NCBI GenBank assembly: GCA_040509055.1
Contig: JBEVLT010000118.1
Coordinates: 1-21,022 of the forward strand
Length of the DNA: 21,022 bases
Source of the DNA: JAJKIP01 sp040509055
GTDB lineage: Bacteria > Bacteroidota > Bacteroidia > Chitinophagales > Chitinophagaceae
Direction of reading: 5' to 3'
This document shows positions 1 to 7,856 of the stretch, one piece after another. The position numbers and the translations under genes were made by a program. Every line of letters starts with the position of its first letter. Position 1 is the first letter of the stretch. A model generated the notes under the pieces. That model had not been told where the DNA came from, ran no database searches, and was given only the letters and a program-made list of their open reading frames with translations.

Positions 1-333
1 ATCAGCGCGCTGATCGAAGAGAATTATTTAAACGAAGAAAGATTCGCCATTGCCTATGCCGGTGGCAAGTTTCGATCGAATCATTGGGGCCGGGTCAAGA
101 TCAAATACGAATTGAAGCAGCGACAGGTCAGCGAGTACTGCATCAGGAAGGCCATTAAAGAGATCGATGAAGACCAATACCTTTCGGTACTAAAGGAGCT
201 GGCGGATAAGAAATTCAACTCACTCAAAGGTGATCAACACCTGGTACGAAAGAAGAAGACGATGGACTACCTGCTTAACCGCGGATTCGAGATGGATCTG
301 ATAAGAGCAGCAGTTGAGGATAAGAAATCATGA
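1..333 (+). CDS. recX: Regulatory protein RecX, C-terminal part (5' end outside window)
   Basis: RecX binds RecA filaments in the cytoplasm and modulates recombination and SOS activity. The frame is open from base 1 to the TGA at 331-333, giving 110 residues, so the N-terminus is missing only because the window starts inside the gene. The visible part has the alpha-helical RecX repeat pattern: LIEENYLNEERFA, then FRSNHWGRVKIKYELKQR, then helices ending in LLNRGFEMDLI. This is the usual order for the second and third RecX helix bundles. A TTG at 112 could be misread as a start, but the coding signal continues upstream of it. The next gene starts 31 bp downstream on the same strand. Assignment is from family memory of the motif pattern. 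Confidence 0.85.
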   Translation: MSALIEENYLNEERFAIAYAGGKFRSNHWGRVKIKYELKQRQVSEYCIRKAIKEIDEDQYLSVLKELADKKFNSLKGDQHLVRKKKTMDYLLNRGFEMDLIRAAVEDKKS

Positions 334-364
334 CAACTCCCCCAACAGAATAATATCATTTCTC

Positions 365-1165
365 ATGTCTACACTTACTATTTCCATTATTCAGAGCGAA
401 CTCCATTGGGAGAACCGGGATGCCAACCTGGAAATGTTCGAACGCAAGATCGAAGGACTTCGCGGTAAGACGGAGGTTGTCATTCTTCCGGAAATGTTCA
501 GCACCGGCTTCAGCATGCGGCCCGCCGCCCTGGCCGAAACCATGCAGGGCCCGACGGTGCAATGGATGCAGCGACTGGCCGGAGAGAAAAAGATTATCCT
601 GGCCGGCAGCCTGATCGCCGAAGAAGACGGCCGCTACTACAACCGGCTGGTATGGATGCTGCCCAACGGGCAATACGGCACCTACGACAAACGCCACCGC
701 TTTGCCTTTGCCGGCGAAGACGAACAATATACCGCCGGCTCCAAACGGCTGATCGCCTCCGTAAAAGGATGGAAGATCAACCTGCTGATCTGCTACGACC
801 TGCGGTTCCCGGTATGGGCGCGGCAGGCCGGCGACGGGCATCCCGAATACGATGTGCTCGTGTACGTGGCCAACTGGCCCGAGCGGCGCATCCTGGCCTG
901 GAAAACCTTACTGCAGGCCCGCGCCATCGAAAACCAGTGCTACGTGATCGGCGTAAACCGTACCGGCGACGACGGCAACGGCATTCACTACAGCGGCGAA
1001 AGCATGGTCATCGACCCGCTGGGCGAAGTGCTGTACCACAAAAAAGAGGAAGAAGAGAATTTCACCATCACACTTGATAAGGCACACCTGCAGGCAGTGC
1101 GGGACAGGTTCCCGTTCTGGAAAGACGCCGACCGCTTCACCCTCTTCAGCGGCGGCGATGATTAA
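365..1165 (+). CDS. Omega-amidase, nitrilase superfamily (YafV-type)
   Basis: This is a 266-residue cytosolic C-N hydrolase. The family's catalytic triad is visible: Glu43 in LPEMFSTGFSM, Lys109 in YDKRHRFAF and Cys143 in LLICYDLRFPVW. The FSTGFSM and DKRH signatures match the YafV/omega-amidase branch, which hydrolyses alpha-ketoglutaramate or alpha-ketosuccinamate produced by glutamine transamination and is linked to methionine salvage. Length is close to E. coli YafV (~256). ATG at 365 is chosen because the conserved fold begins at STLTISIIQ; a TTG at 314 in the same frame would overlap recX. The stop codon interlocks with that of the convergent S41 gene over TTAA at 1162-1165. The exact substrate is inferred from family membership. 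Confidence 0.88.
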   Translation: MSTLTISIIQSELHWENRDANLEMFERKIEGLRGKTEVVILPEMFSTGFSMRPAALAETMQGPTVQWMQRLAGEKKIILAGSLIAEEDGRYYNRLVWMLPNGQYGTYDKRHRFAFAGEDEQYTAGSKRLIASVKGWKINLLICYDLRFPVWARQAGDGHPEYDVLVYVANWPERRILAWKTLLQARAIENQCYVIGVNRTGDDGNGIHYSGESMVIDPLGEVLYHKKEEEENFTITLDKAHLQAVRDRFPFWKDADRFTLFSGGDD

Positions 1166-2709
1166 TTGGTAGTGCCGGTCTTTTGCTTATCCTGCCTGAT
1201 CAGCTCCATCGTTTTGTCCAGCTTGTAATCGGCGCCGGCCCGGATAGCAGGCACCGTAGGTCCGGATTCCACTTCGGGCAGTATGCCGCGGCCGTCCTTC
1301 GGGGCATTTTTATCGATCACGAGGCGAAACAGCGGCAGCCGGAACCGTACGCCGGTCTCCGGCAGCGTCACGTCGGGGATCAGCCAGGCCGTATTGCCAT
1401 AGGCGCCGCCGCCGGTTTCTTCGCCCACCACCGCTACATTGTCCTGCTGCATCACCGCACCCGTAAAGAGCGTGGTAGCGGAAAAGGAGTTGCCGCCCGT
1501 AAGGATGTAGACTTTACCATCGTAATGGTTGTTGCGTTTCGGCTTGAAGTAATGCTTTTCAAAATACCGGAAATGATAACGCCCGTCACGCCGGCGCCGC
1601 GCCAGGAAGGTCATGAACAGGCGGTTGAAGAAATCGCTTTCGATGTAGCGGCCATACCGCTTGCGTTTGGTGATGGCATACAGCGAATCGCCGGTCCGGA
1701 ACCGGTGGCCGGCAATGTACCGCGTGAGCAGCGTGGAGTTGGTCACGCTGCCGCCGCCGTTGCTGCGCACATCGATGATCAGGTGGCGGATATCGTTTTT
1801 TTCCAATGCCCGGAACGAGCGGCGAAAAAATCCTTTCAGCCCGTAATTGCGCCCGAAGGAGTGCAGGTCCATCATGGCCACATGATTGGCCGTATCGATC
1901 TTCAGCAGCCGTACGGCATTGCGCCGGCGCTCTCTTCGCTCGCGCCGCGAGGGAGTGGGATGCACCGGGCGGGTAACAGGCGGGCGGGCGGCGGCAGCGC
2001 CCCTGCCAGCCGTATCGGCAGCCGGGTAATAGGGCCGGATGACCGTGCTGCGCTGCACACCGGCGCTGTCCTGGTAGCCGATGGTATAGCTGTCGGAAAA
2101 TCCGAAGATGCCGGAGTACAGCGAACCGAAATAACCGCGGTTGCTTAATGATTGGTATTTGTGCGTGGTGTTGTACCCGTCGGCAGGCAGGTAGCCAAAC
2201 AGCGAATCGGTAATGGCAGCCATCGGCAGCCCGTTGACCGAGGTGATCACCGTGCCGCGGGTAAGCAGGCTGTCCCGCCGGTAAAGGTTGGCCGTGATCA
2301 CCGCGGTATCGCCCCATAGCTTCAGGCTCAGGGGAAACAGGCGGGTGATGCGTGCCGTGTCCAGGTATTTGCTATAGCTTTTGGAAGCCCGCACCGAGGT
2401 ATGCCCGCAGCGGACCTTGCTGGTCACGTACGTCAGCACTTTGCGAAATTCGGGTTCGGTCATGGAGTCGGTGAGCTGTGCGCTGCCCCATTGGAAGTAC
2501 CGGTCCATGCTGTCTTTGGAGGTATACCAGTACAGGCCCGGGTGCGCCTCCTCCAGCGTGTGGCGGTATACGGCATAATCTCTTTGCAGCTGCTGCGGGG
2601 AATACTTCCCGGCCGGCGAAAACGGCGCTTTGCTCACCGCGCAACCCGTAAATGCACCCCCGGCCAGGAGCGCCCCTATCCATCGGCTCATCATCCTGCT
2701 TAAACGCAT
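1162..2709 (-). CDS. S41 family peptidase, predicted lipoprotein
   Basis: A 515-residue predicted lipoprotein: a basic N-terminus, hydrophobic stretch and lipobox FTGC put the lipidated cysteine at residue 23. After an N-terminal domain with the S41-type CGHTSVR motif (101-107) comes the C-terminal protease domain, with IIDVRSNGGGS (311-321) and the nucleophile region TGGNSFSATT, in which Ser410 is the likely catalytic serine, followed by GEETGGGAYGN. This resembles the tricorn/TSP-like S41 proteins common in Bacteroidota rather than classical CtpA, and no clear PDZ domain is obvious. Residues ~231-264 form an Ala/Pro/Arg-rich low-complexity insertion. It is probably the last gene of the suhB-thiL-S41 transcription unit: 10 bp separate it from thiL. 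Substrate unknown. Confidence 0.85.
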   Translation of the reverse strand: MRLSRMMSRWIGALLAGGAFTGCAVSKAPFSPAGKYSPQQLQRDYAVYRHTLEEAHPGLYWYTSKDSMDRYFQWGSAQLTDSMTEPEFRKVLTYVTSKVRCGHTSVRASKSYSKYLDTARITRLFPLSLKLWGDTAVITANLYRRDSLLTRGTVITSVNGLPMAAITDSLFGYLPADGYNTTHKYQSLSNRGYFGSLYSGIFGFSDSYTIGYQDSAGVQRSTVIRPYYPAADTAGRGAAAARPPVTRPVHPTPSRRERRERRRNAVRLLKIDTANHVAMMDLHSFGRNYGLKGFFRRSFRALEKNDIRHLIIDVRSNGGGSVTNSTLLTRYIAGHRFRTGDSLYAITKRKRYGRYIESDFFNRLFMTFLARRRRDGRYHFRYFEKHYFKPKRNNHYDGKVYILTGGNSFSATTLFTGAVMQQDNVAVVGEETGGGAYGNTAWLIPDVTLPETGVRFRLPLFRLVIDKNAPKDGRGILPEVESGPTVPAIRAGADYKLDKTMELIRQDKQKTGTTN

Positions 2710-2719
2710 AGCTCCTTAC

Positions 2720-3751
2720 TTATTGTTTCAAATGATTCCAGCCCTGTGCGGTGATCGCATGCCGGCTGCCGCCCTTGGTAATGATATGGGCGCCCTCTTC
2801 GGCTTCGGTCATGTACCCGATCACGCTGATCTGCTCGTTCAGCACCAGCTTCTCGTACTGCGAGGGATGAAGGGTAAACAGCAGCTCGTAATCTTCGCCG
2901 CCGCTGAGCGCGCAGGCCGTAGGGTCTATTTCAAACTTGAAGGCGGCCCTGCGCATCTCTTCGGCCACCGGTATCTTTTCTTCGTACAGCACGCAGCCGA
3001 GATGGCTATCCCTGCAGATATGCAGGATCTCCGAACTGAGCCCGTCGCTGATATCCATCATGGCCGTGGGCACGATTTCCGACTGCGCCAGGAATTCGAC
3101 AATATCTTTCCGCGCTTCCGGCTTCAGCAGCCGGCCGATCACGTACGCTTCGCCTTCGAGATCGGGCTGCACACCGGGGCTTCCCCGGTAGATCAGCTTC
3201 TCCCGCTCCAGGAACAGCAGGCCCACATAGGCCGCGCCCAGGTCGCCGCTCACGCAGAGCAGGTCGCCCTTCTGCGCCGTGTTTCTTTTCACGTATCGAT
3301 CCGGGGCCACTTCGCCGATAGCCGTCACGGAAATGATGAACCCTTTTTGCGAAGATGTGGTATCGCCACCCACCAGGTCCACGCCATAGGCCGCGCAGGC
3401 CGCATACACCCCTTCATAAAATTCGTCCAGCGCTTCCAGGCTGAAGCGGTTGCTGAAAGCCAGCCCGATCACGATCTGCGTGGGGGTGGCATTCATGGCA
3501 TACACATCGCTCAGGTTCACCACCACGCTCTTGTAGCCGAGGTGCCGCAGCGGCGTATACATCAGGTCGAAGTGCACGCCCTCCACCAGCAGGTCGGTGG
3601 TCACCACGGTTTGCTTGCCGAAATGGTCGATCACGGCCGCATCGTCGCCCACGCCCAGCAGGGACGATGCGTTTTGCAGCTCGATGTTTTTGGTCAGGTG
3701 GTCGATCAGGCCGAACTCACCGAGTGATCCTATTTCTGTTCTTTCGCTCAT
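2720..3751 (-). CDS. thiL: Thiamine-monophosphate kinase
   Basis: ThiL phosphorylates thiamine monophosphate to thiamine pyrophosphate with ATP, the last step of TPP synthesis, in the cytoplasm. The 343-residue protein has the PurM/ThiL fold markers in order: GVGDDAAVI (33-41), DLLVEGVHFD (53-62), VGGDTTSS (117-124), MDISDGLSSE (212-221) and LSGGEDYELL (262-271). ATG at 3751 is preferred because MSERTEIGSLGEFGLIDHL is the typical family N-terminus; a GTG seven codons upstream is possible. It lies 49 bp after the suhB-like gene and 10 bp before the S41 gene on the same strand, which suggests co-transcription. No TPP riboswitch is visible in the short upstream gap. Confidence 0.95.
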   Translation of the reverse strand: MSERTEIGSLGEFGLIDHLTKNIELQNASSLLGVGDDAAVIDHFGKQTVVTTDLLVEGVHFDLMYTPLRHLGYKSVVVNLSDVYAMNATPTQIVIGLAFSNRFSLEALDEFYEGVYAACAAYGVDLVGGDTTSSQKGFIISVTAIGEVAPDRYVKRNTAQKGDLLCVSGDLGAAYVGLLFLEREKLIYRGSPGVQPDLEGEAYVIGRLLKPEARKDIVEFLAQSEIVPTAMMDISDGLSSEILHICRDSHLGCVLYEEKIPVAEEMRRAAFKFEIDPTACALSGGEDYELLFTLHPSQYEKLVLNEQISVIGYMTEAEEGAHIITKGGSRHAITAQGWNHLKQ

Positions 3752-3800
3752 AATCGTATGAAGGTTTAACACATGACCCCGGCAGTGCGGGCAGGTTCAT

Positions 3801-4580
3801 CTACAGTTCTTTCCGGTTATTGATCACGTCCAGCAGCTCGTCGTGCATATGGCCGTTGGTAGCCAGCATGCCGTGGCGGTAGGGTGAATACGGGTTGCCG
3901 TCGAGATCCGTTACCCGGCCGCCGGCCTCTTCCACGATCAGGAAACCGGCCGCACTGTCCCAGGCTTCCAGCTTGTGCTCGTAAAACCCATCGAAACGGC
4001 CGCAGGCCACCCAGCACAGGTCGATAGCGGCCGAGCCAAGCCGGCGTACCGGCACACCCTTGCGGATAAACCGGTCAAACACTTCCAGCGGTCCATTGGG
4101 TGTATTGATATAGGTATACGGGAAGCCCGTGACCAGGCAGGCCTTGATGGCCGCCGTTTCCTTGCTTACCCGCACCGGTAGATCATTCAGCGTAGCGCCC
4201 TTTCCTTTTTCGGCCAGGAAAAACTCGTTCATATGCGGGTTGTAGACCGCGCCCAGGATGATGGCGCCCTGGTGCTCCACCGCGATGGAGACGCAGTTGA
4301 GCGGGATGCCATGGGCAAAATTGACCGTGCCGTCGATGGGATCGATGATCCATTTATAGTCCGACTCCTGCCTGATCTCGCCGGCTTCCTCGCTCAGGAT
4401 ATAATGATCCGGGTACTGCGACCGGATGGCCTGCAGGATGGCTTTTTCCGCGGCATGGTCTGCCTCCGTCACCAGGTTATTGACCCCTTCTTTGTTGCTG
4501 ATGGTAAAACTGTTGTTGAAAAACCGCTGTATTTCCGCGGCGCCGGCTTTTGCGGCTTCGACCAGGGTATGTTTGAGCAT
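3801..4580 (-). CDS. Inositol monophosphatase family protein (SuhB-like)
   Basis: A 259-residue Mg2+-dependent phosphatase of the FIG superfamily. Metal-binding motifs are complete: Glu64-Glu65 in ILSEEAGE, Asp80 and Asp83 in WIIDPIDGTVNFAHG, and Asp208 in EAWDSAAG followed by FLIVEEAGG. Length matches SuhB/IMPase. The family dephosphorylates inositol-1-phosphate, but members may also act on 3'-phosphoadenosine 5'-phosphate or fructose-1,6-bisphosphate, so the substrate is not certain. ATG at 4580 is chosen because the conserved N-terminal helix begins at MLKHTLVEAAK. A good -7 element (TATCTTTG) ends three bases before this ATG, consistent with a leaderless or nearly leaderless message. It is the first gene of the suhB-thiL-S41 unit and divergent from the GH3 gene. 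Confidence 0.9.
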   Translation of the reverse strand: MLKHTLVEAAKAGAAEIQRFFNNSFTISNKEGVNNLVTEADHAAEKAILQAIRSQYPDHYILSEEAGEIRQESDYKWIIDPIDGTVNFAHGIPLNCVSIAVEHQGAIILGAVYNPHMNEFFLAEKGKGATLNDLPVRVSKETAAIKACLVTGFPYTYINTPNGPLEVFDRFIRKGVPVRRLGSAAIDLCWVACGRFDGFYEHKLEAWDSAAGFLIVEEAGGRVTDLDGNPYSPYRHGMLATNGHMHDELLDVINNRKEL

Positions 4581-4583
4581 GCG

Positions 4584-4591
4584 CAAAGATA
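4584..4591 (-). promoter_or_regulatory. Bacteroidota-type -7 element before the suhB-like gene
   Basis: On the minus strand TATCTTTG is a perfect match to the Bacteroidota -7 consensus TAnnTTTG. It sits three bases before the ATG at 4580, which would place transcription initiation at or next to the start codon. I do not see a good TTTG -33 box at the usual ~19 bp distance, so the call rests on the -7 element alone. Confidence 0.4.
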
Positions 4592-4705
4592 CAACCCGCG
4601 CGCTTGCGTAGGATTGTCCGCAACCCAATTGGCCTTATATTCGCTGCTTTACAACCCAAACATTGATTAACTTTATCTAAACCTCTCCTTCGCTGTTTTT
4701 CATAC

Positions 4706-6247
4706 ATGGCTACTATTATTGATATAAAAATACCGAAGGCTATTGCGGCGGCACTGCGCTTACCCCCCAACGATGCCCGCCGCCAGCAGATACGTGTATT
4801 GAAAAAGCTGCTGAAAAAAGCCCGGTTCACCGAGTTTGGCCAGCACTACCGCTTCGACGATATCCTGCTGAGCCGCCATGCCGGCAAGCGCTTCCAGGAG
4901 CTGGTGCCGGTGCATGATTACAACAAGATCTACGAGGAGTGGTGGAAAAAAACCCTGGACGGGGTACCGGATGTAGCCTGGCCCGGCAAAATAAAATACT
5001 ATGCCCTGAGCTCAGGCACTTCGGAAGCAGCCAGCAAATACATACCCGTAACCAAGGAGCTCCTTCGGAGCAATACCGTCAATTACATACGCCAGCTGAT
5101 CAGCGTGTTTGGCTACGAGGATGCCAACCGCAAAGCCCTGACCAAAGGATTCCTGATGCTGGGTGGCGCCACCGACCTGCAGAAGGGAGCGGCCGGCTGG
5201 TATGCCGGCGACCTGAGCGGCATCCTGGCCAAGAAGCGGCCGTTCTGGTTCCAGACCTTTTACAAACCCGGCGGCCGCATAGCCGCGATCAAAGACTGGA
5301 ACCAGAAGCTGAACGAGATCGTGGAGCATGCGCGGGAATGGGATATCGGCTACATCGTAGGCGTGCCGGCCTGGTGCCAGATGTGCATGGAAATGGTGAT
5401 CGAGCACTACAAGGTGAAAAACATCCACGAGATATGGCCCAACTTCGGGGTGTTCGTGCATGGCGGCGTAGCCTTTGAGCCGTACAAGAAAGGATTTGAA
5501 AAACTGCTCGCCAGGCCCATCGTATACATCGAGAACTACCTGTCCAGCGAAGGCTTTATCGGGTACAAAACCCGCGAGCATGCCAAAGGGATGCAGTTGA
5601 TCCTGAATAATAATATCTTCTTCGAGTTCGTGCCTTTCGACGACAGGAATTTCGATGCCGACGGCTGCATGGTGAACCGGCCGGATGCGAAAATGATACA
5701 CGAGGTGGAGGAAGGCAAAGAATACGCCCTGCTGCTGAGCACCAATGCCGGCGCCTGGCGCTACCTGATCGGCGATACCATCAAGTTCGTCAACCTCGAA
5801 AAAAGCGAGGTGGTGATCACCGGCCGCACCAAGCACTTCCTGAGCCTGGTGGGCGAGCACCTGAGCGTGGAGAATATGAACAAGGCCATCAGCGAAGTAA
5901 GCGAAGAGTTCAACATCAGCATACCCGAATACACGGTAGTGGGCTTCCCCCACGAAGGGTTTTTTGCACATAAATGGTATATCGCTACCGATGATGCCAT
6001 CGACGCGGCACAACTGCGCCGGCGCATCGACGAACATCTCCGCCGGCTGAACGACGACTATGCCGTGGAGCGTGATAGTGCATTGAAAGAAGTGTTCCTG
6101 CAGGTGCTGCCCCAGGATGCTTTCCTGAAATTCATGGAGCAAAAAGGCAAGCTGGGCAGCCAGCATAAATTTCCCCGGGTGATGAAGGGAAAGATGCTGA
6201 ACGACTGGAACCACTTCCTTGAAGCGGAAGGCTTTGCACAGAAATAA
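4706..6247 (+). CDS. GH3 family (auxin-responsive promoter-like) adenylating protein
   Basis: A 513-residue cytosolic member of the GH3 branch of the ANL adenylating superfamily. In plants GH3 enzymes adenylate an acyl acid and conjugate it to an amino acid; the bacterial homologues, common in Bacteroidota, have no firmly established substrate. Visible motifs are the ATP-binding loop YALSSGTSEAASKYIPVT (residues ~99-116), YLSSEGFIGY (~277-286), the region YALLLSTNAGAWRYLIGDT, and VITGRTKHFLSLVGEHLS (~371-388), the family's hinge and nucleotide-contacting segment. Length is slightly shorter than plant GH3 (~600) and typical of bacterial members. The start is the first ATG of the frame. It is divergent from the suhB-like gene with a ~125 bp shared upstream region. 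The family is clear; the reaction is unknown. Confidence 0.88.
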   Translation: MATIIDIKIPKAIAAALRLPPNDARRQQIRVLKKLLKKARFTEFGQHYRFDDILLSRHAGKRFQELVPVHDYNKIYEEWWKKTLDGVPDVAWPGKIKYYALSSGTSEAASKYIPVTKELLRSNTVNYIRQLISVFGYEDANRKALTKGFLMLGGATDLQKGAAGWYAGDLSGILAKKRPFWFQTFYKPGGRIAAIKDWNQKLNEIVEHAREWDIGYIVGVPAWCQMCMEMVIEHYKVKNIHEIWPNFGVFVHGGVAFEPYKKGFEKLLARPIVYIENYLSSEGFIGYKTREHAKGMQLILNNNIFFEFVPFDDRNFDADGCMVNRPDAKMIHEVEEGKEYALLLSTNAGAWRYLIGDTIKFVNLEKSEVVITGRTKHFLSLVGEHLSVENMNKAISEVSEEFNISIPEYTVVGFPHEGFFAHKWYIATDDAIDAAQLRRRIDEHLRRLNDDYAVERDSALKEVFLQVLPQDAFLKFMEQKGKLGSQHKFPRVMKGKMLNDWNHFLEAEGFAQK

Positions 6248-6287
6248 TCCTGTTGCACCCGGGCTCCCCCTCACAAAGTTTTAACAA

Positions 6288-6316
6288 TTTGCAGACAGGC
6301 AAGAATCGTATGTTTA
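6288..6316 (+). promoter_or_regulatory. Candidate Bacteroidota promoter for the 6321 gene
   Basis: TTTG at 6288-6291 and TATGTTTA at 6309-6316 are separated by 17 bp, close to the Bacteroidota consensus TTTG-N19-TAnnTTTG (one mismatch in the -7 box). The predicted start point falls almost on the ATG at 6321, giving a very short leader. It may also drive mtgA downstream. Confidence 0.4.
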
Positions 6317-6320
6317 GCCC

Positions 6321-6827
6321 ATGAACCGGCTGCTATTTATTCTCCTGTTGCTTTGTTCTGTTGGCGCTTCTGCACAGACCGGCTACCTGTTTGTAAAAAA
6401 GGCATACAAAAAGAAAAGGACCTATACGGAAGGCGACCACATCGTACTGCGCCTGAAGGATGGCCGCAAGCAACAGGGCCTGATCACCCAGCTGCGCAAC
6501 GATACCATCTTTCTCAGCGGCAAGCCCGTGCCGGCCGCCTCCGTGAAAACCGTATTGCTGGAGCAGAAAAACAGGCGCTTTGACCTGGATGCAAAGACCT
6601 TCCTGCTGATCACCGGCGGCGTGGCGCTTACCACGGCCGGGCTCTCGCTGAGCAACCAGGCTTCTTTTGAAGAAGCGCTGACGGCCGGGTTGGTGATCGG
6701 CTACGGACCGCTGCTGATCGCTTATATCCGCAGCAAGATCTCGCTGAAGCGCAAGCAGTACCGCATCGGTAAAAAATTTCACCTGCAGGTACTCGATTTT
6801 CATTTGCCGCACCATCGTGGATTTTAG
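6321..6827 (+). CDS. Hypothetical exported/membrane protein
   Basis: I do not recognise a named family. The 168-residue product starts with a clear Sec signal peptide (MNRLLFILLLLCSVGASA, likely cleavage before Gln19). Next comes a short basic, beta-rich segment (about 25-85) containing LRLKDGRKQQGLITQLRNDTIFLSG, which reads like a small SH3- or Sm-like barrel, and then two hydrophobic stretches (about 92-110 and 124-138) that may be membrane helices. The C-terminus is basic and ends in HLPHHRGF. It sits 73 bp after the GH3 gene and 30 bp before mtgA on the same strand, so co-transcription with mtgA is possible. The envelope location is inferred from the signal peptide. Confidence 0.7.
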   Translation: MNRLLFILLLLCSVGASAQTGYLFVKKAYKKKRTYTEGDHIVLRLKDGRKQQGLITQLRNDTIFLSGKPVPAASVKTVLLEQKNRRFDLDAKTFLLITGGVALTTAGLSLSNQASFEEALTAGLVIGYGPLLIAYIRSKISLKRKQYRIGKKFHLQVLDFHLPHHRGF

Positions 6828-6857
6828 CCGGCTTATGGCTATCATTGCACTATCGAA

Positions 6858-7601
6858 ATGAAAGCCAGAGCCCTTCTTGCCCGCACATGGCGATGGATCA
6901 AAAAGATATTCATCGTTCTCTTTATCGCCCAGCTCGTGTACATCATCCTGCTGCGGTGGATCGATCCGCCCATTACCATGACACAGCTGGTGAGCTGGAT
7001 AAGCGGCCATGGCCTGAAAAGGGATTACGTGGACAGGACCGCTATTTCTCCCTATGCCGGGCTGGCCGTCATCTCCTCGGAAGACCAGCTGTTTGCCGAC
7101 CACAACGGGTTTGACTGGAAGAGCATCAAAAAAGCGCAGCAATACAATACCAAAAAGCCGGGCCGCGTGCGCGGGGCCAGCACCATCAGCCAGCAGGTGG
7201 CCAAAAACGTGTTTCTCTGGCAGGGACGCAGCTGGTTTCGCAAAGGGCTGGAAGTTTATTTCACCTTTATGATCGAGCTGGTCTGGAGCAAGCGGCGCAT
7301 CCTGGAAGTATACCTCAACGTGATCGAAATGGGAGACGGCATTTTCGGGGTGGAACGGGCGGCGAATATTTATTTCAACAAGTCCGCCAAAGCCCTCACG
7401 CAGCAGGAAGCGGCATTGATCGCAGCCTGCCTGCCCAATCCCAAACGCTACAAGGTAAAACCGCCTTCGCGCTACATGCAGCTCCGCATGGGGCAGATCG
7501 TGCGGCAGATGGGGTTCCTGTATCCCGACCCGGATATCCAATACATCATCGGTATCACGAACGTGAAGCCTGCGGCTGATAAAAAAGAAAAGAAGAAATA
7601 A
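6858..7601 (+). CDS. mtgA: Monofunctional biosynthetic peptidoglycan transglycosylase
   Basis: A 247-residue GT51 glycosyltransferase that polymerises lipid II into glycan strands at the periplasmic face of the inner membrane. One N-terminal membrane anchor (~15-33) is followed by the complete catalytic domain: ISSEDQLFADHNGFD with catalytic Glu75, GASTISQQVAKNVFLW (106-121), RKGLEVYFTFMIE, KRRILEVYLNVIEMGDGIFGVERAA, and the LTQQEAALIAACLPNP segment. No transpeptidase domain follows, so it is monofunctional, and length matches MtgA. The C-terminal tail is lysine-rich. It follows the small exported protein by 30 bp. An antisense small ORF overlaps the last ~130 bp of the gene. Confidence 0.94.
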   Translation: MKARALLARTWRWIKKIFIVLFIAQLVYIILLRWIDPPITMTQLVSWISGHGLKRDYVDRTAISPYAGLAVISSEDQLFADHNGFDWKSIKKAQQYNTKKPGRVRGASTISQQVAKNVFLWQGRSWFRKGLEVYFTFMIELVWSKRRILEVYLNVIEMGDGIFGVERAANIYFNKSAKALTQQEAALIAACLPNPKRYKVKPPSRYMQLRMGQIVRQMGFLYPDPDIQYIIGITNVKPAADKKEKKK

Positions 7602-7801
7602 GCAGCAGGCCTTGCCCTTACTCCTGTCCTTCTTCCATGCTGCCGCGGTTTCCGGTCCCTTTCTTCCAGGGTGGCCATATCGGCATCGCTGTACATCAGT
7701 CCGTTTACATTCGTGGCAAATTCGTCACGGGATTTGGGAGCCTGGGCTGCAGCCGTAAAAAAAGAAAGGGCCAGCCCCATACTGAAAAGAATCCGGTTCA
7801 T
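7472..7801 (-). CDS. Small secreted protein, probably frameshifted or truncated
   Basis: The frame from ATG 7801 begins with a convincing signal peptide (MNRILFSMGLALSFFTAAAQA) and a plausible mature start, PKSRDEFATNVNGLMYSDAD. After ...ATLEE (about base 7661) the translation turns Arg-rich and implausible (RDRKPRQHGRRTGVRARP) and runs ~130 bp antisense into mtgA. A one-base shift at the GAAGAAAGGG tract gives GTGNRGSMEEGQE and a TAA at 7618-7620, just clear of mtgA. The likely original gene is therefore 7618-7801 (~60 residues) with one extra base, or the 5' remnant of a longer gene. Function unknown; only the N-terminal half is well supported. Confidence 0.4.
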   Translation of the reverse strand: MNRILFSMGLALSFFTAAAQAPKSRDEFATNVNGLMYSDADMATLEERDRKPRQHGRRTGVRARPAAYFFFSFLSAAGFTFVIPMMYWISGSGYRNPICRTICPMRSCM

Positions 7802-7815
7802 AGCAGCGGTTTTTA

Positions 7816-7845
7816 TAAATAAAAAGGATGCTCCGCTGTTAGCAT
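7816..7845 (-). terminator. Weak intrinsic terminator after the kinase gene
   Basis: On the minus strand, 12 bases after the kinase stop codon, ATGCT and AGCAT can pair across an 8-base loop (7828-7845), followed by CC and the T-rich run TTTTTATTT. The stem is only five base pairs, so this is a modest candidate. Two other inverted repeats overlap it (7810-7816/7819-7825 and 7804-7809/7833-7838), so alternative folds exist. Confidence 0.35.
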
Positions 7846-7856
7846 TGCATAAATAG

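Noticed and set aside
2630..3727. Long plus-strand open frame (365 codons) opposite thiL and the S41 gene
   Set aside because: It is the antisense shadow of two well-identified genes. Its translation is His/Gln/Ala-rich without domains.
3752..3800. TPP riboswitch upstream of thiL
   Set aside because: The gap is only 49 bp and lacks the conserved CUGAGA and thi-box segments; thiL is probably transcribed from the suhB-like gene.
5012..6274. 420-codon minus-strand frame opposite the GH3 gene
   Set aside because: The GH3 frame has clear family motifs; the antisense translation is a composition artefact of GC-rich codons.
6333..7541. 402-codon minus-strand frame spanning two genes
   Set aside because: It crosses the intergenic gap between the small exported protein and mtgA, both better supported on the plus strand, and shows no motif.
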